The notes beneath the pieces are model-generated. The model saw only the letters and a list, made by a program, of their open reading frames with translations. It made no database searches and was not told the origin of the DNA. From assembly GCF_011392125.1 (NCBI RefSeq), contig NZ_JAAJBU010000001.1, positions 496,001 through 560,000 on the forward strand: a DNA stretch of 64,000 nt, given 5' to 3'. The stretch comes from Flavobacterium lotistagni (GTDB lineage Bacteria > Bacteroidota > Bacteroidia > Flavobacteriales > Flavobacteriaceae). Shown here in pieces: positions 16,612 to 25,650 of this stretch. Positions within the stretch are counted from its first letter, which is position 1. Every line of letters starts with the position of its first letter. A program made the translations under genes and the position numbers.

Positions 16612-16848
16612 ATGTCAGACATTGCATCAAGAGTAAAAGCGATTATCGTAGACAAATTAGGCGTTGACGAAAACGAAGTGGTAACAGAAGCTAGCTTCAC
16701 CAACGATTTAGGAGCAGATTCATTAGACACTGTTGAGCTAATCATGGAATTCGAGAAAGAATTTGACATTCAGATTCCAGATGACCAAGCGGAAAACATC
16801 GCAACTGTTGGTCAAGCTATTTCTTATATCGAAGAAGCTAAAAAATAA
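16612..16848 (+). CDS. acpP: Acyl carrier protein
   Basis: The 78-residue acidic protein has the phosphopantetheine site G-A-D-S-L-D with Ser37, followed by [11 protein letters not shown], the usual helix II. It carries growing acyl chains in fatty-acid synthesis. fabF follows after a 164-base gap that includes a hairpin, the classical acpP-fabF order. Confidence 0.98.
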   Translation: MSDIASRVKAIIVDKLGVDENEVVTEASFTNDLGADSLDTVELIMEFEKEFDIQIPDDQAENIATVGQAISYIEEAKK

Positions 16849-16854
16849 TATTAC

Positions 16855-16890
16855 AACACCCGTGAATCTATCGCGGGTGTTATTGTTTTT
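16855..16890 (+). terminator. Hairpin between acpP and fabF, possible partial terminator
   Basis: AACACCCG and CGGGTGTT form an eight-pair stem with an 11-base loop, followed by ATTGTTTTT. The T-run is interrupted, so termination may be incomplete, allowing much acpP mRNA and less fabF mRNA. That role is inference. Confidence 0.6.
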
Positions 16891-17012
16891 AAAACATTCA
16901 GCGGTTGAATTTCAATCGACAATATACCTAATACCCTTGTCTCTTTGATGGATTTACCAGAAGAAATGATGGGTATTATTTGTTTAAAATTAATTCCACA
17001 AAAAACAAATTT

Positions 17013-18266
17013 ATGGCGTTAAAACGAGTTGTAGTAACAGGATTGGGAGCCTTAACTCCAATTGGAAACAACATCCAGGAATACTGGGAGGCGCTCATTA
17101 GCGGTAAAAGTGGCGCTGCACCCATCACCTATTACGATACCGAGAAGCACAAAACCAAATTTGCCTGCGAGGTTAAGAACTTTAACATAGAAGATTACAT
17201 CGACCGCAAGGAAGCCCGCAGAATGGACAAATTCGCTCAGTATGCTATTGCCGCAAGCGAAGAAGCCATTAATGACGCTGGAATCACTGAAAGCAATGTC
17301 AACAAACACCGTGTGGGCGTGATTTGGGGTGCCGGAATTGGCGGTTTAGAAACCTTCCAAGAAGAAGTAATTTCGTATGCCAAAGGCGATGGAACTCCAA
17401 GATTCAATCCGTTTTTTATCCCGAAAATGATTGCCGATATTGCGCCTGCTCATATTTCGATGCGCAATGGCTTTATGGGCCCGAATTATACTACTGTATC
17501 TGCTTGCGCCTCTTCTGCCAATGCACTAATTGATGCTTTCAATTATATCCGTTTAGGAATGTGCGATGTTATCATTTCAGGAGGATCTGAAGCCGCAGTG
17601 ACTATAGCCGGAATGGGCGGATTTAACTCAATGCAAGCGCTATCAACCAGAAACGAAAGCCCAGAAACTGCTTCAAGACCATTCGACGCTACCCGCGACG
17701 GATTTGTGCTTGGCGAAGGTGCCGGTGCTTTAGTATTAGAAGAATACGAACACGCTAAAGCCCGCGGAGCCAAAATCTACTGTGAAATTGGCGGCGGAGG
17801 AATGTCTTCAGATGCTTATCATTTAACGGCACCGCATCCGGAAGGAATTGGAGTGATTGCCGTAATGCAAAATTGTTTGAACGATGCCGGAATGAAACCC
17901 ACAGACATCGATCATATCAATACCCACGGAACCTCAACACCTCTTGGCGACGTTGCAGAACTCAAAGCCATCAGCGCGGTTTTCGGAGATCACGCAAAAA
18001 CACTGAATATCAACTCTACCAAGTCAATGACTGGGCATTTGCTTGGTGCTGCCGGAGCAATAGAAGCCATTGCTTCGATTTTAGCTATTAAATACGGAGT
18101 CGTTCCTCCGACAATCAATCACGAGGTAGTCGATGAAAATATCGACCCAAGTCTGAACCTGACTTTAAATAAGGCCCAGAAAAGGGATGTGAAAGTAGCC
18201 ATGAGCAACACATTTGGTTTTGGAGGACATAACGCCTGTGTGTTGTTTAAGAAATTAGATGATTAA
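17013..18266 (+). CDS. fabF: Beta-ketoacyl-ACP synthase II
   Basis: The product is 417 residues when started at the ATG at 17013 (MALKRVVVTGLG), the family N-terminus; the open frame extends 11 codons further without homology. It has the thiolase-fold triad: Cys in V-S-A-C-A-S-S-A, His in N-T-H-G-T-S-T-P-L-G-D, and His in FGFGGHNAC. It condenses malonyl-ACP with acyl-ACP in fatty-acid elongation. rnc follows after 5 bases. Confidence 0.96.
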   Translation: MALKRVVVTGLGALTPIGNNIQEYWEALISGKSGAAPITYYDTEKHKTKFACEVKNFNIEDYIDRKEARRMDKFAQYAIAASEEAINDAGITESNVNKHRVGVIWGAGIGGLETFQEEVISYAKGDGTPRFNPFFIPKMIADIAPAHISMRNGFMGPNYTTVSACASSANALIDAFNYIRLGMCDVIISGGSEAAVTIAGMGGFNSMQALSTRNESPETASRPFDATRDGFVLGEGAGALVLEEYEHAKARGAKIYCEIGGGGMSSDAYHLTAPHPEGIGVIAVMQNCLNDAGMKPTDIDHINTHGTSTPLGDVAELKAISAVFGDHAKTLNINSTKSMTGHLLGAAGAIEAIASILAIKYGVVPPTINHEVVDENIDPSLNLTLNKAQKRDVKVAMSNTFGFGGHNACVLFKKLDD

Positions 18267-18271
18267 TTTTT

Positions 18272-19015
18272 GTGAAGAAACTGATTCGTAAAATATTTAA
18301 AGATTCCCGTTCTTCAGAAGACGGGATTTTTTTTACAGCACTTGAAAAAATTTTGGGTTTCAAGCCACAAAATCTTGCTTATTACAGAAAGTCATTTACG
18401 CACCGGTCTTCGAATAAAATAGATGCTGCTGGAAATCCGATCAATTATGAACGATTGGAATTTCTTGGTGACGCGATGTTGAGTTCGGTCATTGCTGCTC
18501 ATTTATTTAACGAGGTTCCCACTGGTGATGAAGGTTATCTCACTAAAATGCGCTCAAAGATTGTCAGCCGCGAACACCTCAACGAACTCGGTCGCGATTT
18601 GCATTTGATTGAATTCATTGACAGCAAAGTACCTGCTTCCCATTTCGGTGAGAACATTCACGGCAATGTTTTTGAAGCTTTGATTGGTGCCATATACTTA
18701 GACCAAGGCTACGAATTCTGCGAGAAGTTTATCAAGAAACGCGTTATCATTCCTTATGTTGATATTGCGAAACTCGAAGGCAAAGTAATTAGTTACAAAA
18801 GCCTGCTGATTGAATGGTGTCAGAAAGAAAAAAAATCCTTTCATTACGATGTTTTTGAAGACAATGCCATCACTGGTGAGCGTCTCTTTGGCGTAAAACT
18901 TAGCATTGACCATAAAGTAATTGCCAAAGCACGCGCTTCCTCTAAAAAGAAAGCTGAGGAAAAAGCCTCTCAACGAGCTTATTTTGCCTTACAGCATCGT
19001 ATCGATTCTAAATAA
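18272..19015 (+). CDS. rnc: Ribonuclease III
   Basis: The 247-residue protein begins at GTG 18272, five bases after fabF. The nuclease domain shows the signature N-Y-E-R-L-E-F-L-G-D-A and a second metal-binding part F-E-A-L-I-G-A-I-Y-L-D. A double-stranded RNA-binding domain occupies the C-terminal third, ending ASSKKKAEEKASQRAY. It cuts double-stranded RNA in rRNA and mRNA processing. An alternative ATG start would remove part of the nuclease domain, so GTG is preferred. Confidence 0.94.
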   Translation: MKKLIRKIFKDSRSSEDGIFFTALEKILGFKPQNLAYYRKSFTHRSSNKIDAAGNPINYERLEFLGDAMLSSVIAAHLFNEVPTGDEGYLTKMRSKIVSREHLNELGRDLHLIEFIDSKVPASHFGENIHGNVFEALIGAIYLDQGYEFCEKFIKKRVIIPYVDIAKLEGKVISYKSLLIEWCQKEKKSFHYDVFEDNAITGERLFGVKLSIDHKVIAKARASSKKKAEEKASQRAYFALQHRIDSK

Positions 19016-19132
19016 TTTGAAATTTTCTTAAAACTATATCGTTTTCGTTGCCAAATTGTGGTTAAGAGAGGTTTTTATTTCTTTTTTTATCAATAAGATA
19101 TTTTATCTTTACGACCTTATTTAATCGGAAAA

Positions 19133-19621
19133 ATGGCAGTCTTAAAGTTGCATCTTGACGAATTCGATGAAGTAGATTATGACCTCATTGCTATTCACTC
19201 TTCACTCGAAGATTTCCGATTGGCCTATTTCATTAATCAGCAATTACCTATTACATTAAGCAGAAGCAAAGAAGAAGTCGGTGTTGTAGTGAAAGAAGGA
19301 GAAGCTTTTTTTTCCAAATTTCAATATGATGACATCAAAAACGGCGTTCTCTGGACCTTGATTCAAAATCAAAACGACATTTTGATTCGTCAGAAAAATG
19401 CCGATAACAATTTATTCATTGAGACCGGCTTAGAAGTTTTGAGAAAAGTTCATCTGATTTCGGAACTTAAAAAAGTAGATTATTTCCTTAAAATTGAAAA
19501 CAATGCTCAGACATTTACGTTGAGTAAAATCATTTCGCAATTAAACAAAATTGAACGGGTTACTGCTGCTTACATTGTAATTCCCGAAAACATAAAATCA
19601 AAAAACAATTTAATTTTTTAA
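19133..19621 (+). CDS. IPExxxVDY-family protein
   Basis: The 162-residue protein belongs to a Bacteroidetes-specific family named after a motif; here the motif reads I-S-E-L-K-K-V-D-Y, with Ser replacing Pro. The N-terminus DYDLIAIHSSLEDFRLAYFIN is also typical. It has no signal peptide or membrane segment, and its function is unknown. It sits 3 bases before pyk and is surely co-transcribed with it. A TATCTTTA box at 19104-19111 may be its promoter. Confidence 0.75.
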   Translation: MAVLKLHLDEFDEVDYDLIAIHSSLEDFRLAYFINQQLPITLSRSKEEVGVVVKEGEAFFSKFQYDDIKNGVLWTLIQNQNDILIRQKNADNNLFIETGLEVLRKVHLISELKKVDYFLKIENNAQTFTLSKIISQLNKIERVTAAYIVIPENIKSKNNLIF

Positions 19622-19624
19622 CCG

Positions 19625-21058
19625 ATGCCAACCACCAAGAAAACTAAAATTGTAGCCACATTAGGCCCGGCTTGTAGTACCAGAGCCGTACTCAAAGATA
19701 TGATTGATGCTGGTGTAAACGTATTTAGAATTAATTTTTCTCACGCTGACTATGCCGATATAGAAGAAAAGATCAATATCATCAGAGGCTTGAACGATGA
19801 GTTTGGCTATACCACTGGAATTTTAGCCGATTTGCAAGGTCCGAAACTCCGCGTTGGGGTAATGAAAGAAGACGTTGTGGTCAATGACGGTGATTTGATT
19901 ACTTTCCAAACCGCAGAAGATATTCCTGGTACTGCGCAACGGGTTTATATGAACTATAAAGAATTTCCAAAAGATGTCAATCCGGGTGAAAGAATCTTGC
20001 TCGACGACGGGAAACTGATTTTTGAAGCGGTCGAAACCAACAAAAAAACCGAAGTGGTTTGTAAGGTTATTCAGGGCGGCCCACTTAAATCAAAAAAAGG
20101 GGTCAATCTGCCTAATACCAACGTTTCGCTCCCAGCCCTAACCAAGAAAGACATTAAAGACGCGACTTTCGCCATAGAGCAAAAAGTAGATTGGATTGCA
20201 CTTTCCTTTGTAAGAACTTCCGAAGATTTGATGGAATTGCAAGAACTCATCTCCAAACATTCTGATCACAAAATTCCAATTATAGCTAAGATTGAAAAAC
20301 CGGAAGGTGTAGCCAATATCGATAAAATTGTAGCGTTTTGCGACGGTTTGATGGTAGCCCGTGGCGATTTGGGTGTAGAAGTTCCGGCTCACGAGGTACC
20401 TCTAATCCAGAAGAAACTAGTTAACCGTGCTAAGACGGCAAGAATTCCGGTCATCATCGCCACGCAAATGATGGAAACCATGATCTCGAGCCTAACGCCG
20501 ACAAGAGCAGAAGTCAATGACGTGGCTAACTCGGTCATGGATGGAGCCGATGCGGTAATGCTTTCTGGGGAAACCTCTGTCGGGAATTATCCGGTACAAG
20601 TTATCGAGAAAATGACCCAAATTATAGAAGCTGTTGAAGATTCTCCATTGATTCAAGTTCCGCAAAACACTCCACAAGTTAGAACCAAACGTTTTATCAC
20701 CAAATCAATTTGTCACCACGCCGCCACGATGGCCAATGTTATCCGCGCGAAAGCCATTTGCACGCTGACCAATAGTGGTTATACCGCTTTTCAAATTTCG
20801 GCATGGCGCCCGTCGGCACATATCTTAGTATTTACTTCCAACAAACGAATTCTAACCCAACTCAATCTACTTTGGGGAGTTCGATCTTTCTATTACGACA
20901 AATATGTTAGTACAGACGATACGGTAACCGACATCAACCAAATAGCACGAGACAAAGGTTATGTAGAGAAAGGCGATTTTCTGATTAATCTCGCTGCGAT
21001 GCCGGTAGCCGATAAAGGGATGGTCAATACGCTAAGGGTTTCCGAAATAGAAAAATAA
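19625..21058 (+). CDS. pyk: Pyruvate kinase
   Basis: The 477-residue protein has the full pyruvate kinase set: KIVATLGPACST at the N-terminus, FRINFSHADY (substrate Arg and the K+ site), ILADLQGPKLRVG at the start of domain B, IIAKIEKPEGV with the catalytic Lys, MVARGDLGVE and MLSGETSVGNYP. It makes ATP and pyruvate from phosphoenolpyruvate. The gene is in an apparent unit with the IPExxxVDY gene and ends at a terminator at 21065-21092. Confidence 0.97.
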   Translation: MPTTKKTKIVATLGPACSTRAVLKDMIDAGVNVFRINFSHADYADIEEKINIIRGLNDEFGYTTGILADLQGPKLRVGVMKEDVVVNDGDLITFQTAEDIPGTAQRVYMNYKEFPKDVNPGERILLDDGKLIFEAVETNKKTEVVCKVIQGGPLKSKKGVNLPNTNVSLPALTKKDIKDATFAIEQKVDWIALSFVRTSEDLMELQELISKHSDHKIPIIAKIEKPEGVANIDKIVAFCDGLMVARGDLGVEVPAHEVPLIQKKLVNRAKTARIPVIIATQMMETMISSLTPTRAEVNDVANSVMDGADAVMLSGETSVGNYPVQVIEKMTQIIEAVEDSPLIQVPQNTPQVRTKRFITKSICHHAATMANVIRAKAICTLTNSGYTAFQISAWRPSAHILVFTSNKRILTQLNLLWGVRSFYYDKYVSTDDTVTDINQIARDKGYVEKGDFLINLAAMPVADKGMVNTLRVSEIEK

Positions 21059-21064
21059 AAACTA

Positions 21065-21092
21065 AACCTTCACTTAGCTGGAGGTTTTTTTA
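21065..21092 (+). terminator. Terminator of pyk
   Basis: AACCTTCA and TGGAGGTT form an eight-pair stem (one T-G pair), followed by seven T residues in TTTTTTTAT. It lies in the short gap between convergent pyk and dinB. Confidence 0.75.
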
Positions 21093-21095
21093 TAC

Positions 21096-22178
21096 TTAAA
21101 AATCAAACTTGAGTTGGACTGCGACTGCCTTTTTGACTTCAGTGTTTAAGTTATTGAGCGAAATACCCAGCAGGCGAACAGAGTTTTTCATTCGCTCTTG
21201 AAATAGCAATTCCTTAGTGGTTTCTAGCAGTAGTGATTTATCTGAGACAAAATAGGGCAAAGTTTTACTTCGAGTTTGCAGGGTAAAATCGCTGTATTTG
21301 ATTTTAAGAGTAACCGTTTTTCCTGCAATATGGTGCTTTTTTAAACGACGTTCAAGTTCTCCGGCTATAGCTTCCAGTTTTTCAAGCATAAAAATTTCTG
21401 AAGAAAGATTCTCATTGAAGGTATGTTCTGCAGCAACAGATTTAGCGATGCGCTCTGCTTTGACTTCGCTGTTATGAATGCCTCGGACAACATTGTAATA
21501 AAAACGACCCGATTTTCCGAAATGCTTCTCCAGAAATTCAATCGGTTTGTTTTTCAAATCTGCACCAGAAAAAATGCCTAGTTGGTACATCTTCTCGGTA
21601 GTGATTTTACCCACTCCGTAGAATTTTTTAATAGGCAAGGCTTCCAAAAAAGGGATAACTTCATCAGGATTAACCGTTTTCTGTCCATTAGGTTTGTTAT
21701 AATCTGACGCAATTTTGGCCACAAATTTATTAACAGATATTCCTGCAGAAGCTGTAAGACCAATTTCATCATAAATACGTTTTCTAATTTCTTGCGCAAG
21801 GAGGGTGGCACTGGGATTTCCTTTTTTATTATGGGTCACGTCTAAATAAGCCTCATCGAGTGAGAGCGGTTCAACCAAATCAGTATACTCAAAAAATATC
21901 TTGCGGATTTTGTATGAGATTTCCTTGTAGCGGTCAAAACGCGGCCTGACAAAAATCAAATCCGGACAATTCTTCTTGGCCAAATAACCGCTCATCGCAG
22001 AACGAACCCCAAACTTTCGGGCTTCATAACTGGCCGCAGATACCACGCCGCGCGTTTCGCCACCACCAACTGCAATTGGTTTCCCTCGCAGCTCGGGCCG
22101 ATCCATTTGTTCAACCGAAGCGTAAAAAGCATCCATATCGACATGGATTATTTTCCTTATCGGACGAGGTTCTTCCAT
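21096..22178 (-). CDS. dinB: DNA polymerase IV (Y-family)
   Basis: The 360-residue protein begins RKIIHVDMDAFYASVEQ, the Y-family active-site segment with the first catalytic Asp, and has P-L-S-L-D-E-A-Y-L-D with the further acidic pair. Helix-hairpin-helix and little-finger regions follow, and the C-terminus QLKFDF fits a beta-clamp-binding peptide. It performs error-prone translesion synthesis. It is divergent from the CYTH gene. Confidence 0.94.
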   Translation of the reverse strand: MEEPRPIRKIIHVDMDAFYASVEQMDRPELRGKPIAVGGGETRGVVSAASYEARKFGVRSAMSGYLAKKNCPDLIFVRPRFDRYKEISYKIRKIFFEYTDLVEPLSLDEAYLDVTHNKKGNPSATLLAQEIRKRIYDEIGLTASAGISVNKFVAKIASDYNKPNGQKTVNPDEVIPFLEALPIKKFYGVGKITTEKMYQLGIFSGADLKNKPIEFLEKHFGKSGRFYYNVVRGIHNSEVKAERIAKSVAAEHTFNENLSSEIFMLEKLEAIAGELERRLKKHHIAGKTVTLKIKYSDFTLQTRSKTLPYFVSDKSLLLETTKELLFQERMKNSVRLLGISLNNLNTEVKKAVAVQLKFDF

Positions 22179-22228
22179 GAAATCATTAAAAGGTTTGACT
22201 GCAATTCTAACCCTAAAGATAATTGTAA

Positions 22229-22236
22229 TATCTTTG
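22229..22236 (+). promoter_or_regulatory. Promoter element of the CYTH gene
   Basis: TATCTTTG matches TAnnTTTG. Transcription would begin about 10 bases before the ATG at 22254, which rules out the longer open frame that starts inside dinB. Confidence 0.55.
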
Positions 22237-22253
22237 AAAATATATCGCTTCTA

Positions 22254-22733
22254 ATGAAAAAAATGATTGAAATCGAGCGAAAATTCTTGGTGGTTTCTGA
22301 TGCTTTTATAGCACAAGCCAAAGCCAAACACGTAATTGCACAGGGTTATTTGAATTCTGACCCAGAAAGAACTGTGCGAATACGAATCTCTGGCGAAAGT
22401 GGTTTTCTGACTATTAAAGGGAAAGGAAATCAAACCGGAACCACGCGTTTTGAATGGGAAACAGAAATTTCATTGCTCGAGGCAAAACCACTATTAGATC
22501 TTTGTGAAAAAGGCGTGATTCAGAAAACGCGGTATGAGGTAACTGTTGGTAAAAATACGTTTGAAGTAGACGTATTCTCGGGAGAAAATGAAGGTTTGGT
22601 ATTGGCCGAAATTGAACTCAATCACGAGAACGAAACCTTTGAAAAACCTGATTGGTTGGGCCTTGAAGTAACAAACGACACGCGCTATTACAATGCTTCT
22701 TTAAGCCAACACCCTTATAAGAATTGGAAATAA
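22254..22733 (+). CDS. CYTH-domain protein (triphosphate tunnel enzyme family)
   Basis: The product is about 159 residues, read from MKKMIEIERKFLV; ATG 22263 is a possible alternative. The E-I-E-R-K-F motif corresponds to the ExExK signature of CYTH proteins, and further charged strands (RTVRIRISG, KGVIQKTRYEV, AEIELNHENE) line the predicted tunnel. Such enzymes act on triphosphate compounds with metal ions; members include tripolyphosphatases, thiamine triphosphatases and class IV adenylate cyclases. The sequence alone does not decide which. It is convergent with rlpA. Confidence 0.85.
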   Translation: MKKMIEIERKFLVVSDAFIAQAKAKHVIAQGYLNSDPERTVRIRISGESGFLTIKGKGNQTGTTRFEWETEISLLEAKPLLDLCEKGVIQKTRYEVTVGKNTFEVDVFSGENEGLVLAEIELNHENETFEKPDWLGLEVTNDTRYYNASLSQHPYKNWK

Positions 22734-22734
22734 G

Positions 22735-23238
22735 TTAATTTTCTTTTTCGATTTTCACAACCATGCTACCGCTATTTTTATTGTGAGCAATTTCCATAAA
22801 AGCGCGTTTAGAAAGGTCGATTTCACGGCCTCGAGCAAACGGACCTCGGTCGGTTACTTCAACTAAAACACATTGTCCATTGGCTTCATTAGTCACTCGT
22901 AAAATAGTTCCGAATGGAAGTTTACGATGGGCAGCCGTGTATTTATCGTTGCTAAACCGTTTTCCGCTTGCAGTTCTTCTGCCATTAAATTTGTTGGCAT
23001 AATAGGAAGCGTGTGCTGATTTCTTGTAGAGGCTAAACTTACCCGTAACTGCAATTACCGTATCATTAAAAATAATTTCAGGTTGCACCACCGCTACTTT
23101 CTCTGCAGTAGGTTTCTCTGAAGTAGCTCTCTCAATGGCAATGGTGTCTTTGATTACCGACTTCTTTTTAGACTTAACAGTCTGTGCTTGGGCCAATATT
23201 CCCAAAATCGACAATAAAAGTGTAATTGTTTTTTTCAT
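22735..23238 (-). CDS. RlpA-like double-psi beta-barrel protein, secreted
   Basis: The product is 167 residues when started at ATG 23238 (MKKTITLLLSILGILAQAQ), which gives a signal peptide. The C-terminal RlpA domain shows S-Y-Y-A-N-K-F-N-G-R-R-T-A-S-G, A-A-H-R-K-L-P-F-G-T and V-T-D-R-G-P-F with the catalytic Asp. RlpA-type proteins are septal lytic transglycosylases that cut glycan strands lacking stem peptides. No SPOR domain is present, so location at the septum is not proven. Active in the periplasm. Confidence 0.85.
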   Translation of the reverse strand: MKKTITLLLSILGILAQAQTVKSKKKSVIKDTIAIERATSEKPTAEKVAVVQPEIIFNDTVIAVTGKFSLYKKSAHASYYANKFNGRRTASGKRFSNDKYTAAHRKLPFGTILRVTNEANGQCVLVEVTDRGPFARGREIDLSKRAFMEIAHNKNSGSMVVKIEKEN

Positions 23239-23304
23239 GACAGATGTATTAACACACTGATTCAAGAAAATCAATGGAAAAGTCAACAGACTTTTGTTAT
23301 TGTT

Positions 23305-23727
23305 TTAAAACCAAAGTGACCAGGGAATTCTGGATAAAATCAAGAGTAAGCCCAATCCGTAAAAAACCGCTATTGCTTTGAATTTAGCCTCACTAGTGCC
23401 AGATTTTTTATGTCTAGACCATCCTATGGTTATTAATGCGATGGCAATAATATTAATCAGTGGATGCTCCAAAGAAGTGAGCCGTAAGGTTTTGTCGGCC
23501 ATTTGACCAAAGGCACTAGACCCAAAAGGAGAAACAAAGTACAGAATCAAACCGAAAACCAATTGAAGATGGGTCGCAATCAAAGCCATTAAGGCTATTT
23601 TTCTGTCTGCTGGAAGAAATTCTTTAGAAGAAGATCTTTTGATTAAAGCGTTTAAGGAAGCGGCCAATAAGGCAATTAAAACCAAGTATGCCCAGCCAGA
23701 ATGTGCTTTTTGAATGATTTCGTACAT
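23305..23727 (-). CDS. Four-helix membrane protein, possible cytochrome b-like
   Basis: The 140-residue protein has about four hydrophobic helices: GWAYLVLIALLAASLNALI, ALMALIATHLQLVFGLILYF, PLINIIAIALITIGW and FKAIAVFYGLGLLLILS. Histidines sit at or near helix ends (His9, His53, and one in LEHPLINI), which could bind haem, and such proteins are often labelled cytochrome B in flavobacterial genomes. No direct evidence of haem binding can be seen. A TATATTTG element at 23748-23755 precedes it. Confidence 0.55.
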   Translation of the reverse strand: MYEIIQKAHSGWAYLVLIALLAASLNALIKRSSSKEFLPADRKIALMALIATHLQLVFGLILYFVSPFGSSAFGQMADKTLRLTSLEHPLINIIAIALITIGWSRHKKSGTSEAKFKAIAVFYGLGLLLILSRIPWSLWF

Positions 23728-23747
23728 ATTTTATTTTTTTTGAATTT

Positions 23748-23755
23748 CAAATATA
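23748..23755 (-). promoter_or_regulatory. Promoter element of the four-helix membrane protein gene
   Basis: TATATTTG on the minus strand, about 20 bases before the start codon. No TTG is seen at the right distance. Confidence 0.5.
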
Positions 23756-23804
23756 ATAAAAACAATTCAGCAGCTTTGAGTTTTAGTATGGGTTTTAGGC
23801 AGAA

Positions 23805-25448
23805 TTATTTGTTTTTAAGAAAATGTGATAAAAGAAACTCGGTAGAGCTATCGTGCTTTTTAATGTTCTTAGTTTGGATTTCCGAAAGAATGGTGTTCGC
23901 TAATTGTTTGCCCAACTCGACACCCCATTGATCGTAACTGAAAATATTCCAAATTACCCCTTGAACGAAGATCTTATGTTCATACAAAGCCACCAAAGCA
24001 CCAAGAGTTTGCGGTGTGAGCTTTTGAATAAGAATTGTGTTGGTGGGTTTGTTACCTGTAAATTCCTTGAAAGGCCTCAAAAAATCGGCGGTTGTTGCTG
24101 GGATATTTTGTTGGTCAAATTCTGCTTGAACTTGCTCTTGGGTTTTGCCATTGAGTAAAGCTTCGGTTTGGGCGAAAAAATTCGACATGAGTTTTTCGTG
24201 GTGGTCTTGGTTTCCGTGTAAAGGTTCCACAAAACCAATGAAATCAGTCGGAATCAATTTTGTTCCTTGATGGATTAATTGAAAAAAAGCGTGTTGGGAA
24301 TTCGTCCCTGGTTCGCCCCAAATAATGGTTCCTGTTTGATACGAAACTGGCTTTCCGTCGCGGTCTATACTTTTACCATTGCTTTCCATGATGCCTTGTT
24401 GCAAGTAAGGCGACAGTTTTTGCAAGTACTGGGTGTACGGAATCAAGGCTTCGCTTTCTGCTCCAAAAAAGTTATTATACCAAATGCTGAGTAGCGCTAG
24501 AATTACGGGGATATTCTGCTCGAAATCTGTCAATTTAAAATGTTGATCCATTTGATAGGCTCCTTCAAGCAAAGCTTCAAAATGATCATAACCCACCGCC
24601 AAACTGATAGATAATCCTACGGCACTCCATAGAGAAAAACGGCCGCCAACCCAATCCCACATTGGAAAAATATTAGCTGCATCTATTCCAAAAGCTGTTA
24701 CGTTTTTAAGATTCGTAGAAACAGCAACAAAATGTTTGGCAATATCTTCTGGTTTTGCGGTTTGCAAAAACCACTTGCGGATAGTTTCTGAATTGGTCAG
24801 GGTTTCCTGCGTGGTAAATGTTTTGGAAACAATGACAAACAATGTGGTTTCTGGGTTAAGTTTGCGGATAATTTCGCTCACATGATCACCATCAATGTTG
24901 GATACGAAATGTAGATTGAGGTGGTTTTTGTAAAATTGAAGTGCCTCAACAACCATCGCAGGTCCTAAATCTGATCCGCCGATGCCGATGTTCACCACAT
25001 CTGTGAAAGCTTTACCTGTGTAGCCTTTTCTGGTTCCGGTTAGAACTTCTTCAGTGAACTGCTTGATTCTTCTTTTAACCTCGAAAATTTCAGGAATTAC
25101 GTTCTCACCGTTAACTTTAACTATTGCAGTTTCTGGTGCGCGCAAAGCCGTATGCAAAACAGCTCTATTTTCTGTTTGGTTAATATGATCGCCTTGGAAG
25201 TATTTAGAAATAGCATCTTTGAGTTGGGCTTCATTGGCTAGTTCTATTAATAATGGCAATGTTTCTAAAGTGATGCTGTTTTTAGAAAAATCAATTAGAA
25301 AATCTTGCCATTGAATATGAAATTTTGCGGCTCTTACCGGGTCATTTTGAAACATTTCACGAATGGAATTGTTTTGAATTGTTTCAAAATGCGCCTTGAG
25401 GTTTTGCCAACTTTTAGTTTGTGTAGGATTGCTATTTTGTAGAGCCAT
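23805..25448 (-). CDS. pgi: Glucose-6-phosphate isomerase
   Basis: The product is 547 residues from the ATG at 25448 ([14 protein letters not shown]); the longer frame extends through the promoter and is rejected. Typical Pgi signatures are [49 protein letters not shown] and [12 protein letters not shown], and the C-terminal [11 protein letters not shown] carries the active-site Lys. It interconverts glucose-6-phosphate and fructose-6-phosphate. It stands alone with its own promoter. Confidence 0.96.
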   Translation of the reverse strand: MALQNSNPTQTKSWQNLKAHFETIQNNSIREMFQNDPVRAAKFHIQWQDFLIDFSKNSITLETLPLLIELANEAQLKDAISKYFQGDHINQTENRAVLHTALRAPETAIVKVNGENVIPEIFEVKRRIKQFTEEVLTGTRKGYTGKAFTDVVNIGIGGSDLGPAMVVEALQFYKNHLNLHFVSNIDGDHVSEIIRKLNPETTLFVIVSKTFTTQETLTNSETIRKWFLQTAKPEDIAKHFVAVSTNLKNVTAFGIDAANIFPMWDWVGGRFSLWSAVGLSISLAVGYDHFEALLEGAYQMDQHFKLTDFEQNIPVILALLSIWYNNFFGAESEALIPYTQYLQKLSPYLQQGIMESNGKSIDRDGKPVSYQTGTIIWGEPGTNSQHAFFQLIHQGTKLIPTDFIGFVEPLHGNQDHHEKLMSNFFAQTEALLNGKTQEQVQAEFDQQNIPATTADFLRPFKEFTGNKPTNTILIQKLTPQTLGALVALYEHKIFVQGVIWNIFSYDQWGVELGKQLANTILSEIQTKNIKKHDSSTEFLLSHFLKNK

Positions 25449-25473
25449 GCTTGTCATTTTTAAAATCGATGCG

Positions 25474-25481
25474 CAAAGATA
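25474..25481 (-). promoter_or_regulatory. Promoter element of pgi
   Basis: TATCTTTG on the minus strand, about 26 bases before the chosen start codon. Confidence 0.55.
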
Positions 25482-25561
25482 ACAACTATAGCCTAAAGCA
25501 AAATATTCTAAGACATCGGATTTTTCAGGCCAATACAAAATTGCTATAAATAGTCGATTGC

Positions 25562-25650
25562 ACTAGCCCCGATAGAAGCGGCATCCTTTTTCTTCGTTCC
25601 TTCAACGCAGAAAAAGATAGAGTGGATAGCGGGAAAAGCTACTGAAAAAA
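25562..25650 (+). repeat. Dispersed structured repeat, copy 3 (plus orientation)
   Basis: It begins ACTAGCCCCGATAGAAGCGG, has a central CTTTTTCT...AGAAAAAG inverted repeat and ends GATAGCGGGAAAAGCTACT. It fills the gap between the pgi promoter and the stop codon of the M23 peptidase gene. Confidence 0.85.
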
